This document shows positions 27,862 to 36,371 of a stretch of 64,000 bases of DNA, one piece after another (within the stretch, counting starts at the first letter, position 1; each line of letters begins with the position of its first letter). Under the pieces are notes generated by a model. The model did not search any database, had not been told where the DNA came from, and worked only from the letters and a program-made list of their open reading frames with translations. The stretch covers positions 205,650 to 269,649 of the forward strand of contig NZ_JAKNQY010000004.1 in the NCBI RefSeq assembly GCF_024494355.1, in the 5' to 3' direction. Origin of the DNA: Pseudomonas sp. Q11 (lineage in GTDB: Bacteria > Pseudomonadota > Gammaproteobacteria > Pseudomonadales > Pseudomonadaceae). The position numbers were made by a program, and so were the translations under genes.

Positions 27862-28401
27862 ATGAGCCGTATCGTAATTCCCGCAATCGTAAATGCCACT
27901 GGCGCTACCGCTGACGTCTATGCCGAAGTCAAGAAAATGGCTGGCGGTGCAGTGCCTAATGTGTTCGCGGCTTTAGGTCACCTGGTGCCTGATGCGCTGT
28001 CGGCTGTACTCAACGCCGAAGGGGTCCTGGCCAACGGCAGCCTGAGCAAGCAGGACCTCGAAACGATCAAGTTGGTGGTCAGCGAGCAGACCGGCTGTGA
28101 CTACTGCGTCGCGGCTCACGTGATGTTGGGCAAGATGACCGGGCTGTCATCGCAAGTGTTGACTGAGATTCGCCAGGGCGCCTCGACGGGGGATGACAAA
28201 CGCGATGCCTTGGTCAAGTTCGTGCTACTGCTGCAAAAGACCAGTGGCACTATTGCCGATGCTGATTTTGCCGCGATCCGTGGGGCAGGCTATAGCGAAG
28301 TGCAGTTGGCAGAGATCTCGCTGACGATTGCCCTGACGATCTTCACCAATACATTCAACCGCATCAATGACACCTACATCGACATGCCCCGTGTGAAATA
28401 A
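27862..28401 (+). CDS. AhpD-like/carboxymuconolactone decarboxylase family protein
   Basis: A 179-residue all-helical protein of the CMD/AhpD family. The redox motif CDYC at residues 79-82 followed by His86 (in the pattern EQTGCDYCVAAH) marks the peroxidase-type branch rather than true muconolactone decarboxylases. It may reduce peroxides or act as a thiol reductant. ATG at 27862 has AGGAG upstream. The gene faces the AraC regulator across a ~100-bp divergent promoter and ends at two consecutive hairpins. Confidence 0.85.
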   Translation: MSRIVIPAIVNATGATADVYAEVKKMAGGAVPNVFAALGHLVPDALSAVLNAEGVLANGSLSKQDLETIKLVVSEQTGCDYCVAAHVMLGKMTGLSSQVLTEIRQGASTGDDKRDALVKFVLLLQKTSGTIADADFAAIRGAGYSEVQLAEISLTIALTIFTNTFNRINDTYIDMPRVK

Positions 28402-28402
28402 A

Positions 28403-28425
28403 CCCCTCGAACGACAAGCGAGGGG
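28403..28425 (+). terminator. Hairpin just after the AhpD-like gene
   Basis: A 7-bp GC-rich stem CCCCTCG/CGAGGGG with a 9-nt loop begins one base after the stop codon. No T run follows, so it may act as an RNA-stabilising hairpin ahead of the stronger terminator at 28470. Confidence 0.5.
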
Positions 28426-28469
28426 AGACATGCCCACCAAGGTGACCGCTCAAATAGGGCGGTGTAGTA

Positions 28470-28504
28470 AACGAAAGAGGCCCTGTGGCCTCTTTCGTTT
28501 TTTT
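28470..28504 (+). terminator. Strong intrinsic terminator
   Basis: A perfect 13-bp stem AACGAAAGAGGCC/GGCCTCTTTCGTT with a 4-nt loop and a run of seven T at its end. It ends transcription from the AhpD-like gene. Confidence 0.85.
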
Positions 28505-28542
28505 GAAACTTTAGTAGTTGAAGTCGTTCCGAAGCTGCCGCT

Positions 28543-28567
28543 TTCGCGAGCAAGCCCGCTCCCACAG
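28543..28567. repeat. Single REP element
   Basis: One REP arm (TTCGCGAGCAAGCCCGCTCC) without a partner, between the terminator and the SCO pseudogene. Confidence 0.75.
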
Positions 28568-28626
28568 GGGGAGTTGGGTTGGATGCAGTATTTGTGAACA
28601 CCCCAGGCCGAGGCCTCGCCTTGGCC

Positions 28627-29095
28627 TTATTTTACGCTTGAGCATCTCCTGCAACTGCGCCACCAGTTTCTGATTATTCATCGGCGCGCGGATAAACCGG
28701 CGTTGGGTGCCGTCCGGTCCGATGACGGCGAGGTTGCCGCTGTGATCGACCGTGTAGTGGGGTTTGCTGGTGTCCGCCGGGATGAACGGGATGCTCACCG
28801 CGTTGGCGAGTGTCTGCAGGTCTTCGATCGATGAGGGGGCAGGCCTATGAACTGTGGGTCGAAGTAGCCCAGGTACTGCTTGAGTTGCTTGGGCGTGTCG
28901 CGGTTCGGGTCGACGCTCACCAGCACGATCTGCAGTTTATCCACAGCCTCCGGCGGCAGCTCGCTCTTGATCTGGCGCAGTTGGGCGAGGGTGGTCGGCA
29001 GATGTCCGGGCAGAAGGTGTAGCCGAAGAAGAGCAGGCTCCATTTATCTTTCAACCCGTCCATCGTCACTGGCTGATCGTCCTGGTCGGTCATTT
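28627..29095 (-). pseudogene. Broken partial copy of the SCO copper chaperone gene
   Basis: About 470 bp closely matching the 3' three-quarters of the intact SCO gene at 43017-43652, same strand. It retains coding for [20 protein letters not shown] and [18 protein letters not shown]. At least three single-base indels break it: a lost C in the CPDICP region, a lost base near GLTPSS, and an extra A that destroys the stop. The 5' end stops abruptly at 29095, where TGAAAAGGGG begins, so the junction lies at the GGGGACAG repeat family. It is a duplication remnant, not a functional gene. Confidence 0.9.
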
Positions 29096-29140
29096 TGGAC
29101 TGAAAAGGGGCGGCGGTTTGAGCAGATTGGCTGAGGAGAA

Positions 29141-29184
29141 GAAGGGGACAGACTGAGTTATCAGAAAGTAAATCTGTCCCCTTA
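29141..29184. repeat. GGGGACAG...CTGTCCCC inverted repeat (copy 1)
   Basis: AAGGGGACAGA, a ~20-bp centre and AAATCTGTCCCCTTA form an imperfect inverted repeat. It is the first of about seven members of this family in the island and lies 46 bp from the break of the SCO pseudogene. Confidence 0.7.
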
Positions 29185-29261
29185 GTCCGGTCCCCTTATT
29201 CCGTAAAAAGTCGCCGTTGCTCATGCAGCATCCTGCACCGTGGAGTCAGGGCCCACAATAC

Positions 29262-30296
29262 TCATCGAACAATCCGGTTCGTTGCATCGATGAGGTCTGC
29301 CTTGCCTCCGGCAAGCGAGGGTCCTGAAGCCGCAACCACGTCGTGTGGAAACCCAAGGGTTATTGCGCTAACAGCGTCCAGATGCTCCAGTTGATCCGCC
29401 GTCAGGTGAACGTCTGCTGACGCAAGGTTATCGGCCATCTGCTCCGGCGTGCGTGGACCAATGATGGGGAGTGTTCCCTTGGCCAGCACCCAGGCGATTG
29501 CGATCTGACCCGGTGTATGGCCGGTCTCTTCGGCGATCGCCAATACTGAATCCACAGTCGTGGTCTTGCGCTCGCTGCTCTCGTCGTGGATAACCGCCCC
29601 CAAACCCTGCGCACGACCGGTTTCCCCTTTGCGGTATTTACCTGTCAGCAAACCACCTCCTAGCGGTGACCATCCGACGGTTCCCAAATTGAATGCAGCC
29701 GCCATCGGCAGAAGTTCGCGTTCGGCCGACCGCTCCACCAGGCTGTGCTCCAATTGCACCGCCGATATTGCAGACCAACCACGAAGCTCGGCCAGGGTGG
29801 CTGCCGTTGCCACACGCCAAGCTGGAAAGTTGGACAGTCCGCTATAAAGCACTTTGCCAGAGCGGATCAGGTCGTCCAGACCCCGTACAATTTCGTCGAT
29901 AGGCGTTACGCCATCGGGCATATGTACCCACAAAAGATCAATTCGATCCGTCTTGAGGCGCTTAAGGCTCGCTTCCACCGAGCTGAGCATGGCTTTGCGG
30001 CTATTGCCGGAGCGCAGAACGCCAGCACCGGGTGAATCACCGAGTGAAAATTTAGTCGCCAGCACGACGTCATCGCGCTCGGTAGCCACGAAATCGCCGA
30101 GCATTGATTCCGACTGGCCAAATTGGTATTGATCGGCCGTATCGATGAAGTTGCCCCCCGCTTCACGGTAGCCGTTGTAGATTTTACGTGCCTCATCCGG
30201 CTCGGAGCCATAGCCCCATCCTTTACCGAAGTTGCCGGTGCCGAGCGCTAGCGAAGATACCCGCAGGCCGGTGTTGCCTAAAATGCGATAGTGCAT
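29262..30296 (-). CDS. Aldo/keto reductase
   Basis: A 344-residue NADPH-dependent aldo/keto reductase with a TIM-barrel fold. It starts MHYRILGNTGLRVSSLALGT. The catalytic tetrad is visible as FIDTADQYQFG (Asp, Tyr), LATKFS (Lys) and LLWVHMPD (His). Cofactor-binding segments VGWSPLGGGLLTGKYR and the C-terminal IIGPRTPEQMADNLAS are typical. ATG at 30296 is preceded by GGAG. Substrate unknown, but the surrounding dehydrogenases and hydrolases suggest detoxification of reactive carbonyls. It stands alone on the minus strand. Confidence 0.9.
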   Translation of the reverse strand: MHYRILGNTGLRVSSLALGTGNFGKGWGYGSEPDEARKIYNGYREAGGNFIDTADQYQFGQSESMLGDFVATERDDVVLATKFSLGDSPGAGVLRSGNSRKAMLSSVEASLKRLKTDRIDLLWVHMPDGVTPIDEIVRGLDDLIRSGKVLYSGLSNFPAWRVATAATLAELRGWSAISAVQLEHSLVERSAERELLPMAAAFNLGTVGWSPLGGGLLTGKYRKGETGRAQGLGAVIHDESSERKTTTVDSVLAIAEETGHTPGQIAIAWVLAKGTLPIIGPRTPEQMADNLASADVHLTADQLEHLDAVSAITLGFPHDVVAASGPSLAGGKADLIDATNRIVR

Positions 30297-30482
30297 GGCG
30301 TGCTCCTTCAAGCGTAGGAGGCCTCAGCGACCTGCGCGGGTTGATAGTTAATGTATGCGCAGGAAGTTTAGACGGTCACATAAGTAGTTGGCCCCCTCCT
30401 CTCCAGCCAAATCAGTAACGCCGTGTCATCCGGTGTTCGCGTCAACCGCCCTCCACCACGATACGGCCGGCAGCGAACCGCG

Positions 30483-30983
30483 TCATGCAATACGGGCGAG
30501 TCGTTGTGTCCTTCGAATACTTACAATTTGCGCGGCCGCGCCTGCTAGGTAAATCAGGAAACAGCCCCCTACTAGCATCTTGAGTGTTGGGTCCTGCGGA
30601 CCAGCAAAAACTGGGTGGCCCACGGGCACTCTCGTTCCCGTCTCAGTGAGACCGGGGATGAAGTGGAAGAAGAAAGTCAGTGAGTAACCCAAAACGGCAA
30701 TGTACCGCGAAAGGCCACGCTGGCTGGCGCGGGTCTCTGCCAAATAGGCAATGGCCAACACGATTAGTGTTGTGATCGACAGGACATGCGGAGCGCCAAA
30801 ACCTCCGTGGTGAAAGATAAACAGCCCAGTGATACTGGTTGCTACGGTGAACCACACATAGATTCGCCCCGATCGTGTGCGAAAGCTGATTTCGCCGTGA
30901 CTCAGGAGCGTAACAATTGCCCCTGCCACTGCTATCAGGGCGAGGGCTGTATGCAGCATGCCGAAAGGTGTCATACCCAACAT
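30483..30983 (-). CDS. Small multi-span membrane protein
   Basis: A 166-residue protein with four or five hydrophobic segments (for example LHTALALIAVAGAIVTLLSH and VLSITTLIVLAIAYLAE). The layout and the His residues in IFHHGGFGAPH resemble DUF2306-type membrane proteins, which may bind heme, but I cannot assign it firmly. It lies 50 bp upstream of nothing on its own strand except the hydrolase at 31034, from which it is separated by a short gap, so the hydrolase and this gene may be transcribed together. Confidence 0.65.
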   Translation of the reverse strand: MLGMTPFGMLHTALALIAVAGAIVTLLSHGEISFRTRSGRIYVWFTVATSITGLFIFHHGGFGAPHVLSITTLIVLAIAYLAETRASQRGLSRYIAVLGYSLTFFFHFIPGLTETGTRVPVGHPVFAGPQDPTLKMLVGGCFLIYLAGAAAQIVSIRRTQRLARIA

Positions 30984-31033
30984 AAGAATGCCTCCAGTCG
31001 AAGGGACTACGCGCCGTTCCGGCTATGTGCTTC

Positions 31034-31858
31034 TCAGGATTTTACAAATGCCAAAAGGTCGGCATTCAGTCGTTCTTTATGGGTGTCGGTAATGCCATGA
31101 GGGGCGCCTTCGTAGACGATCAATTTACTGTTCTTGATCAGTTCGGCTGAAGCACGACCTGCCGCATCGATAGGCACGATCTGGTCATCGTCACCGTGGA
31201 TAATCAGCGTTGGTACGTCGAACTTTTTCAAATCTTGCGTGAAATCGGTTTCCGAGAAGGCCTTAATGCTGTCGTAAGTGTTCTTGTGCCCACCCAACAT
31301 GCCTTGCATCCACCAGGCGTTGATGACCCCTTGCGATGGCTTCGCACCAGGGCGGTTGTAGCCAAAGAAAGGACCGCTCGGGATGTCGATGAATAACTGC
31401 GACCTGTCGGCCAGGAAGGCTGCGCGGATGTCATCGAAGACTTTAATGGGCAGGCCGCCGGGATTGGCTTCGGTCTTGACCATCAACGGTGGGACGGCAG
31501 AAATGAGGCCGGCCTTCTTCACTCGCTTGGTGCCATGACGACCAATGTATCTCGCCACCTCGCCTCCGCCTGTGGAGAAACCGAACAACGTGGCATCCCT
31601 CACATCCAGGTGGTCGAGCAATTGGGCCAGGTCATCGGCATAGTGGTCCATGTCATTGCCATCCCAGGGTTGACTGGAACGGCCGTGGCCGCGGCGGTCA
31701 TGGGCAATGCAACGAAAGCCGTTAAGGGCCAGGTGATACATCTGTGATTCCCAACTGTCCGCATCCAGCGGCCAGCCATGGCTGAACACGACGACCGGGC
31801 CCTTGCCCCAATCCTTGTAATAGATTTCCACGCCATCTTTGGTGGTGAAGGTACTCAT
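31034..31858 (-). CDS. Alpha/beta hydrolase (cofactor-free chloroperoxidase/esterase type)
   Basis: A 274-residue serine hydrolase. It starts [20 protein letters not shown], typical of cofactor-free haloperoxidases and aryl esterases. The nucleophile elbow is GFSTGGGEV, the oxyanion region [12 protein letters not shown], the acid lies in [10 protein letters not shown] and the His in [11 protein letters not shown]. Such enzymes hydrolyse esters and can form peracids. ATG at 31858 has GGAG upstream. It lies upstream of the small membrane-protein gene on the same strand with a 50-bp gap, probably one operon. Confidence 0.85.
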   Translation of the reverse strand: MSTFTTKDGVEIYYKDWGKGPVVVFSHGWPLDADSWESQMYHLALNGFRCIAHDRRGHGRSSQPWDGNDMDHYADDLAQLLDHLDVRDATLFGFSTGGGEVARYIGRHGTKRVKKAGLISAVPPLMVKTEANPGGLPIKVFDDIRAAFLADRSQLFIDIPSGPFFGYNRPGAKPSQGVINAWWMQGMLGGHKNTYDSIKAFSETDFTQDLKKFDVPTLIIHGDDDQIVPIDAAGRASAELIKNSKLIVYEGAPHGITDTHKERLNADLLAFVKS

Positions 31859-32007
31859 GGTTTTATGCACTCCATGGTTTTTTTGAGGGGGCTTTGATGA
31901 CGCTTCTGCGAGTGGAGTTTGCTAGCACCTGACTGCTCATGATTAATGACCTTGTGGAAGTTCATCTATGACATGCCGCCGATGATCCCAATGCCAAAGC
32001 CGCTGAG

Positions 32008-32080
32008 CTACGTAAAAACGGCAATTAGAATCGAAGCTTCGCCGATCCATGCACTCAGTGTTTTTGCCTGTTTTACGTAG
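32008..32080. repeat. Spaced inverted repeat CTACGTAAAA
   Basis: Two perfect 10-bp arms, CTACGTAAAA at 32008-32017 and TTTTACGTAG at 32071-32080, enclose a short palindrome TCGAAGCTTCG. They lie in the 280-bp gap between the hydrolase and the HTH protein. Could be an operator or a large hairpin; nothing else is visible in this gap. Confidence 0.45.
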
Positions 32081-32141
32081 TTCAGTGCAGTGAGTTAAGA
32101 GACCCTTAGCCGACCTGAAACGAGTTGAATGGCAGGTTGAA

Positions 32142-32549
32142 ATGCAAAAGGTCCCTGTCTCGCCCCAACACGCGGAACACCCACAAAAACTGCGAGCCGG
32201 ATGGCAAGGTGCCAAACACCAGGAAAGCGTCGCCAAGGTGCTGGACCTACTGCTTGTGTATGAGGAAAAACCGATTCGCCTATCCGATTTGTGCCGCCAT
32301 GCAAGCATCAGCGAACGCACCTTGCGCTCCATTTTCAAAGAGGTATTCGGTATAGGGCCGAATCGTTACTTGCACATTCGCAGGCTACATCTGGTCCGTG
32401 CCGCACTGTCAGTAGCCAACGCCAACACGACATCCGTCAGTGATATCGCCTCGCGCTTCGGTTTTTCCGACAGTGGACGAATGGCGTCCGATTATCGGAG
32501 GCTGTTCGGGGAATACCCCCGCCAAACCCTGATTCGGACGCTGCTGTGA
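32142..32549 (+). CDS. Short AraC-type HTH protein
   Basis: A 135-residue protein made almost entirely of an AraC DNA-binding domain. The two helix-turn-helix motifs are LSDLCRHASISERTLRSIFK and SVSDIASRFGFSDSGRMASD. The usual ~200-residue sensor domain is missing, so it may be a stand-alone DNA-binding protein or the 3' remnant of a longer regulator. The ATG at 32142 has no clear ribosome site, which favours a remnant. It converges on the full-length AraC gene at 32562, to which its domain is related. Confidence 0.6.
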   Translation: MQKVPVSPQHAEHPQKLRAGWQGAKHQESVAKVLDLLLVYEEKPIRLSDLCRHASISERTLRSIFKEVFGIGPNRYLHIRRLHLVRAALSVANANTTSVSDIASRFGFSDSGRMASDYRRLFGEYPRQTLIRTLL

Positions 32550-32561
32550 ACGTCTCAAGCA

Positions 32562-33509
32562 TCATGGATGCGACAACGCCTTCGTGGCCTTGAGCGATTG
32601 CGCCGGCAGCGTTCCAAAATACTGGCGGTACAGGCTGGCGAAACGGCCAAAATCCCAGACCCCAAAGCGTGCGCAAATGCTGGTGATCGTATCATCAGGG
32701 CCTGCATGTCGGATGGCATCACGCATCCCATGCAAGCGGCGGATCATCAGATACCGATGAGGACTCATGCCGAGGTACTCGTTGAATACATTGCGTACAG
32801 TGCGCTCCGAGGCACAGGCGGCCTGACAGATGTCTTCAGTGTAAACGGACTGGATCTCCAGCGTATCCAGCAACTCCAATGCACGCTTGAGTATCTCTCT
32901 GTGATCGCGATGGTGCCGTGGTGCGGCGTGAAGCGGGTCTACGGGCAGCAGCATGCGGAAGACCACATCCATCACCTCCCGGCGCGCGGCCTCCTCAGCT
33001 TCCTCGTTGTGCAGAACCTCAGGGGCTTGGGCTTCGATGTGGAACAGACGACGTGCCAGCCACAACAATGGGCCGAGATTGCGCTGAGCGTTGCTGACCA
33101 GGTTGCGATGCAATACGCAAAAGTCGAACTCATCTTCACGTACCGACGCCCAACGGAGCACTAGCTCGCAGGACATCGCCACCGTCAGCCAACTGGCCGG
33201 GCTTTTCGCGTTGATGTGGAACATGGCATTGGGCACCATCCAGCCGATTCGTCGGCGGTTGAAGGGATGACCGTCGACCACCGTGGACTCATGCCCCGTC
33301 AGCGGCAGGAAGATGTTGAAGTAACCTGGCAGGCCGATGCCGGTGTAAACCGTGCTGGCGCCCTCGCGGCCACTCATCAGTGCTACGCCGTTCAAGTCAA
33401 CGACGTTGAGTTGCCAGTCGCGTTGCTGTCGCGTGCGCAGCACGTACCGGCCTTGCACCCCGTATAACGCTTCTTCGAATTCGTCGAACTCTGAACAGAT
33501 CAGCTGCAT
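32562..33509 (-). CDS. AraC family transcriptional regulator
   Basis: A 315-residue regulator with an N-terminal sensor of about 200 residues (starting MQLICSEFDEFEEALYGVQG) and a C-terminal AraC domain with motifs TEDICQAACASERTVRNVF and SICARFGVWDFGRFASLY. The sensor resembles that of regulators of the EutR/AraC_binding_2 kind, with HPFNRRRIGWMVP near the middle. ATG at 33509 is chosen because GAGG lies six bases upstream; a GTG at 33521 is possible. The target genes are not evident. Confidence 0.8.
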   Translation of the reverse strand: MQLICSEFDEFEEALYGVQGRYVLRTRQQRDWQLNVVDLNGVALMSGREGASTVYTGIGLPGYFNIFLPLTGHESTVVDGHPFNRRRIGWMVPNAMFHINAKSPASWLTVAMSCELVLRWASVREDEFDFCVLHRNLVSNAQRNLGPLLWLARRLFHIEAQAPEVLHNEEAEEAARREVMDVVFRMLLPVDPLHAAPRHHRDHREILKRALELLDTLEIQSVYTEDICQAACASERTVRNVFNEYLGMSPHRYLMIRRLHGMRDAIRHAGPDDTITSICARFGVWDFGRFASLYRQYFGTLPAQSLKATKALSHP

Positions 33510-33688
33510 CGCCCACCTCACTCAACCCATATATAGCGGAGGGCAGCCTCCATGCCAGATCGGTCCAGACGATGAGCATAGACTACGAAAACGGCAGGCA
33601 GACGAACGCGCATGGCCGTCCATCTACCCACTCGGTGCAACGGTTCAGCGGCTCAGGTAGTCCGAGGTGGAGATGACCGGTGCATTGT

Positions 33689-33735
33689 GAAAAGGGGACA
33701 GAATTATTTGCTGGAAATAAATCTGTCCCTTTTTC
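33689..33735. repeat. GGGGACAG...CTGTCCC inverted repeat (copy 2)
   Basis: AAAAGGGGACAGAATTATTT and AAATAAATCTGTCCCTTTTT form an imperfect inverted repeat around GCTGG. Member of the family also seen at 29141, 34829, 37018 and 40887. Confidence 0.75.
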
Positions 33736-33756
33736 TCCTTTGCTTCTCTATTCACC

Positions 33757-33900
33757 CCCAATCCACTGTTGATCCGCTAAAAGCTCAGCCGACGCAAAAT
33801 CTGTGGGAGCAAAGCTTGCTCGCGATAGCGGTAGACCAGCCAAACCCGTTGTCGACTGACCTGGCCCAATCGCGAGCAAGCTTTGCTCCCACAGGTTTGC
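33757..33900. repeat. Duplicate of left-flank segment 21820-21965
   Basis: About 145 bp almost identical to the stretch downstream of the TPR gene: it keeps the non-REP text CCCCCAATCCACTG, GATCCGCTAAAAGCTCAG and the entire REP pair with its spacer GTAGACCAGCCAAACCCGTT. Only a handful of bases differ. A partial copy of the family GAATTTTTCTGAAAATAAATT follows at about 33963. The 680-bp gap 33510-34186 holds nothing else recognisable. Confidence 0.9.
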
Positions 33901-34186
33901 GGCTACATCTGGCCTGCGGGCGGGGTACTTGTTGCTACTGCGTTAGGAGAAAAGAAGCCGGGGAATTTTTCTGAAAATAAATTCGTCCCGTTTCTACCCC
34001 AGCTCTCTAGGGAGAGCATTGGCAAGTGCCCCAAGCTTTGAATGCTAGGCTTGGTCTCTGAGATATCTTGTTGCGTATTGCTGCTTTGAGTGTCCAAGCG
34101 CCATGGTTGCTTCTGGCCGAGATATAGCGCCAACCCCCCGCTGGGGTTTTCCCACGTTTCGTTAGCGAGCCTCCAAGCCTTTGTGT

Positions 34187-34831
34187 ATGCGCATTGTAGT
34201 GCTGGCCCTGGTTCTCATGCTGTTCGGCTGCGCTACTGCGTCGGACCCGCCGAGGGGCGAGGGTGGCGATTGGCGGTCCTTCTATGTGGTGAATCATGGC
34301 CTGCATACCGGGTTGGTAATTGCGCGCCCTGATCTACTTCAGATGCTTCCCGCACTGGCCGAAGAATTCAGCGACGGCGACTTCGTTGAGTTCGGTTGGG
34401 GTGACGAGGATTTTTACCGAGCCCCACAGGCCACCTTGAGCCTCGCTCTGCGAGCCTTGTTCGGGTCGACGGCAACCGTGCTGCATGCGGTCAAGATTGA
34501 CGGGGACCCCAGGCGGCGTTTCGCCGCAAGCGAGGTCATCAAGGTGCGGGTGACGGAGGACGGCTACCGACGACTGCTCGCGTTCGTGGCCGGGACCTTC
34601 ACCCGCTCAGCGACGGGCACCTTGGTGGTGCTCGGGCCTGGCCTGTATGGAGAGAGCCGGTTCTACCAGGCCGAGGGTCGCTATTCGCTGTTTTATACCT
34701 GCAATACCTGGGTCGCAGAGGCGCTGGCCGCGAGCAGCTGCCCAATGTCGCCTACGGCGGCGATTACGGCGGGGAGCGTCATGTCGCAGTTACGCCGGGC
34801 GACAGCAGTCGGTGCATCCTGCCTTGACTGA
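34187..34831 (+). CDS. DUF2459 lipoprotein (copy A)
   Basis: A 214-residue protein of the DUF2459 (TIGR02117) family. It starts MRIVVLALVLMLFGCAT, a lipoprotein signal peptide with the lipobox LFGC. Conserved parts include NHGLHTGLVI, FVEFGWGDEDFYRAP and the C-terminal YTCNTWVAEALAAS; the His and Cys in these give a possible papain-like or NlpC/P60-like catalytic pair, which is speculative. The ATG at 34187 has only a weak ribosome site. It is nearly identical to copy B at 37237. The copies bracket the AAA ATPase and OmpA genes. Confidence 0.8.
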   Translation: MRIVVLALVLMLFGCATASDPPRGEGGDWRSFYVVNHGLHTGLVIARPDLLQMLPALAEEFSDGDFVEFGWGDEDFYRAPQATLSLALRALFGSTATVLHAVKIDGDPRRRFAASEVIKVRVTEDGYRRLLAFVAGTFTRSATGTLVVLGPGLYGESRFYQAEGRYSLFYTCNTWVAEALAASSCPMSPTAAITAGSVMSQLRRATAVGASCLD

Positions 34832-34894
34832 AAAGGGGACAGTGCTCGAAAAGGGGATAGAATTTGCTGGAAATAAATCTGTCCCCATTTTGGT
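34829..34894. repeat. GGGGACAG...CTGTCCCC repeat (copy 3)
   Basis: Starts in the stop codon of DUF2459 copy A (TGACTGAAAAGGGGACAG), has a second GAAAAGGGGATAGAATTTG and ends GGAAATAAATCTGTCCCCAT. The next bases are the transposed 3' end of the TPR gene, so a recombination junction lies at this repeat. Confidence 0.75.
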
Positions 34895-34896
34895 CT

Positions 34897-35003
34897 GTTT
34901 CTCAAGAAACTGGACCGCCACCCCTGATACCCCCTCATACCCCCCGGCGACTCGATCTACCGTGGCGAGGGAGCTTGCTCCCGCTTGAGTGCGCAGCACT
35001 CAT
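34897..35003 (+). pseudogene. Fragment of the TPR gene 3' end and downstream REP variant
   Basis: Bases 34897-34927 match the last 31 bases of the TPR gene (21703-21733) with two mismatches, including the stop codon. A GTGGCGAGGGAGCTTGCTCC hairpin and GCGCAGCACTCAT follow, in the same order as downstream of the intact gene, but the sequence between is shortened. A remnant of the left flank placed inside the island. Confidence 0.8.
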
Positions 35004-35048
35004 AGAAAACATCAGAAATAAATCCGCATTCTAATGAATGCTAGTGAT

Positions 35049-35089
35049 ATATAGCCAAAGCTAGCTAGTTAAGCTAGCTTTGGCTATAT
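35049..35089. repeat. Perfect 18-bp inverted repeat before the AAA gene
   Basis: Arms ATATAGCCAAAGCTAGCT and AGCTAGCTTTGGCTATAT with a 5-nt loop AGTTA. The hairpin ends 32 bp before the AAA ATPase start codon. AT-rich sequence follows (TTCTATAGTTTTTGCTATTT). It could be an operator, a transcript-start hairpin or a terminator for upstream transcription. Confidence 0.8.
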
Positions 35090-35121
35090 TTCTATAGTTT
35101 TTGCTATTTTGTGAGGCCGAC

Positions 35122-36285
35122 ATGGATCCCTACCGTAATCCGTTTGCGCCCGGCGCGGGCAGCAGGCCCCCTGAATTGGCGGGGCGCGACCTGATTCTTG
35201 AGGCGGCAAGAATTGCCTGTGGACGAGCCGTCAATGGGCGAAGTGCTCGTTCCATCATGCTCCTTGGCTTAAGAGGCACGGGTAAGACGGTCCTGTTGAA
35301 TGAAATAGGAAAAATTGCAAAGGAGGAAGGTCTTCTCGTCTCCAAAGTGGAGGCGCCAGAACGTGAAAGCCTTGCACGTCTTCTTTATCCTGAAATGCGA
35401 AAGGTCATGCGCGCGCTCTCCAGCGTTGAGGCCGCCAAGCAAATTGCTCATCGTGGGCTAAAAGGACTTCGCAGCTTTGCATCAATCTTCAAGATTGATA
35501 TTGGCGGTATTGAGATGGGTGTTGAGCCTGAGCCTGGACTCGCGGATAGCGGAAATCTTCAATACGACCTTCCCGATCTTTTTACTGTAATAGGTGAAGC
35601 CGCACAGGCCGCCGGTAAAGGCTGGATTCTGCTCATTGATGAAGTCCAATACCTCACCGAAGCAGATCTATCGGCACTGATTGTCTCCATCCATCGCATG
35701 TCGCAAGAAGGGCTTCCGGTGCTGCTGGTCGGTGCAGGTCTTCCGCAAGTTGCTCGGCTGGCGGGTGAGGCGAAGTCATATGCCGAGCGGCTTTTCCTTT
35801 ACCCGGAGGTGGGGGCGCTTGATCAACCGTCTGCGACTCAAGCCGTTCAAAAGCCGATCCTAGACGAGCAAGCCTCTATCGACACCGCAGCTTTGGACAG
35901 CATTGTTGATCGGACACAGGGCTATCCGTTCTTTCTTCAAGAGTGGGCATCTACGGCATGGAACAACGCTGAGGGGCCCGAAATTACTGTTGACGATGTC
36001 GAGCATTCTTATTCGGAGACATTGGCCTCTCTCGATGCGGGCTTCTTCAGGGTCCGTATCGATCGGCTTACACCTTCGGAGGTTCAGTTTGTAAAAGCCA
36101 TGTCCACCCTTGGCGATGGCCCCTATGCCATCGCTGATGTTGCGAAGGTGATGGGGCGCCCTCAATCATCGCTTGGTCCGACTCGGGCCAACATCATTTC
36201 CAAGGGAATGATCTACAGCACAGATCACGGATATCTGAATTTTACAGTTCCCCTTTTCGCAGAATTCATGCGTCGCCAGGAATGA
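35122..36285 (+). CDS. AAA/STAND-type ATPase
   Basis: A 387-residue P-loop ATPase. Walker A is GLRGTGKT at residues 49-56; Walker B is ILLIDEVQYL with Asp173-Glu174. The N-terminus (MDPYRNPFAPGAGSRPPELA) and the Cdc6/ORC-like arrangement resemble AAA_16 or archaeal-type ATPases; the C-terminal ~80 residues look like a winged helix (FVKAMSTLGDGPYAIADVAK). GAGG lies six bases before the ATG. Base composition is lower in GC than the core genes, suggesting acquisition. It converges on an OmpA-like gene across a hairpin. Role unknown; it could sense or regulate an element, but no partner enzyme is visible. Confidence 0.8.
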   Translation: MDPYRNPFAPGAGSRPPELAGRDLILEAARIACGRAVNGRSARSIMLLGLRGTGKTVLLNEIGKIAKEEGLLVSKVEAPERESLARLLYPEMRKVMRALSSVEAAKQIAHRGLKGLRSFASIFKIDIGGIEMGVEPEPGLADSGNLQYDLPDLFTVIGEAAQAAGKGWILLIDEVQYLTEADLSALIVSIHRMSQEGLPVLLVGAGLPQVARLAGEAKSYAERLFLYPEVGALDQPSATQAVQKPILDEQASIDTAALDSIVDRTQGYPFFLQEWASTAWNNAEGPEITVDDVEHSYSETLASLDAGFFRVRIDRLTPSEVQFVKAMSTLGDGPYAIADVAKVMGRPQSSLGPTRANIISKGMIYSTDHGYLNFTVPLFAEFMRRQE

Positions 36286-36295
36286 GGGCCTGCAA

Positions 36296-36328
36296 TGTGT
36301 GGCGAGGGGAATATCTCCTCGCCACACA
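36296..36328. terminator. Bidirectional hairpin between AAA and OmpA genes
   Basis: Perfect 12-bp stem TGTGTGGCGAGG/CCTCGCCACACA with a 9-nt loop, 11 bp after the AAA stop and 43 bp before the end of the convergent OmpA gene. It resembles the GTGGCGAGG REP variant. No clear T run. Confidence 0.6.
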
Positions 36329-36371
36329 GCTTGATGGTGTTGCGGTTAACGAGGGTCCCTATTAATGAGAT

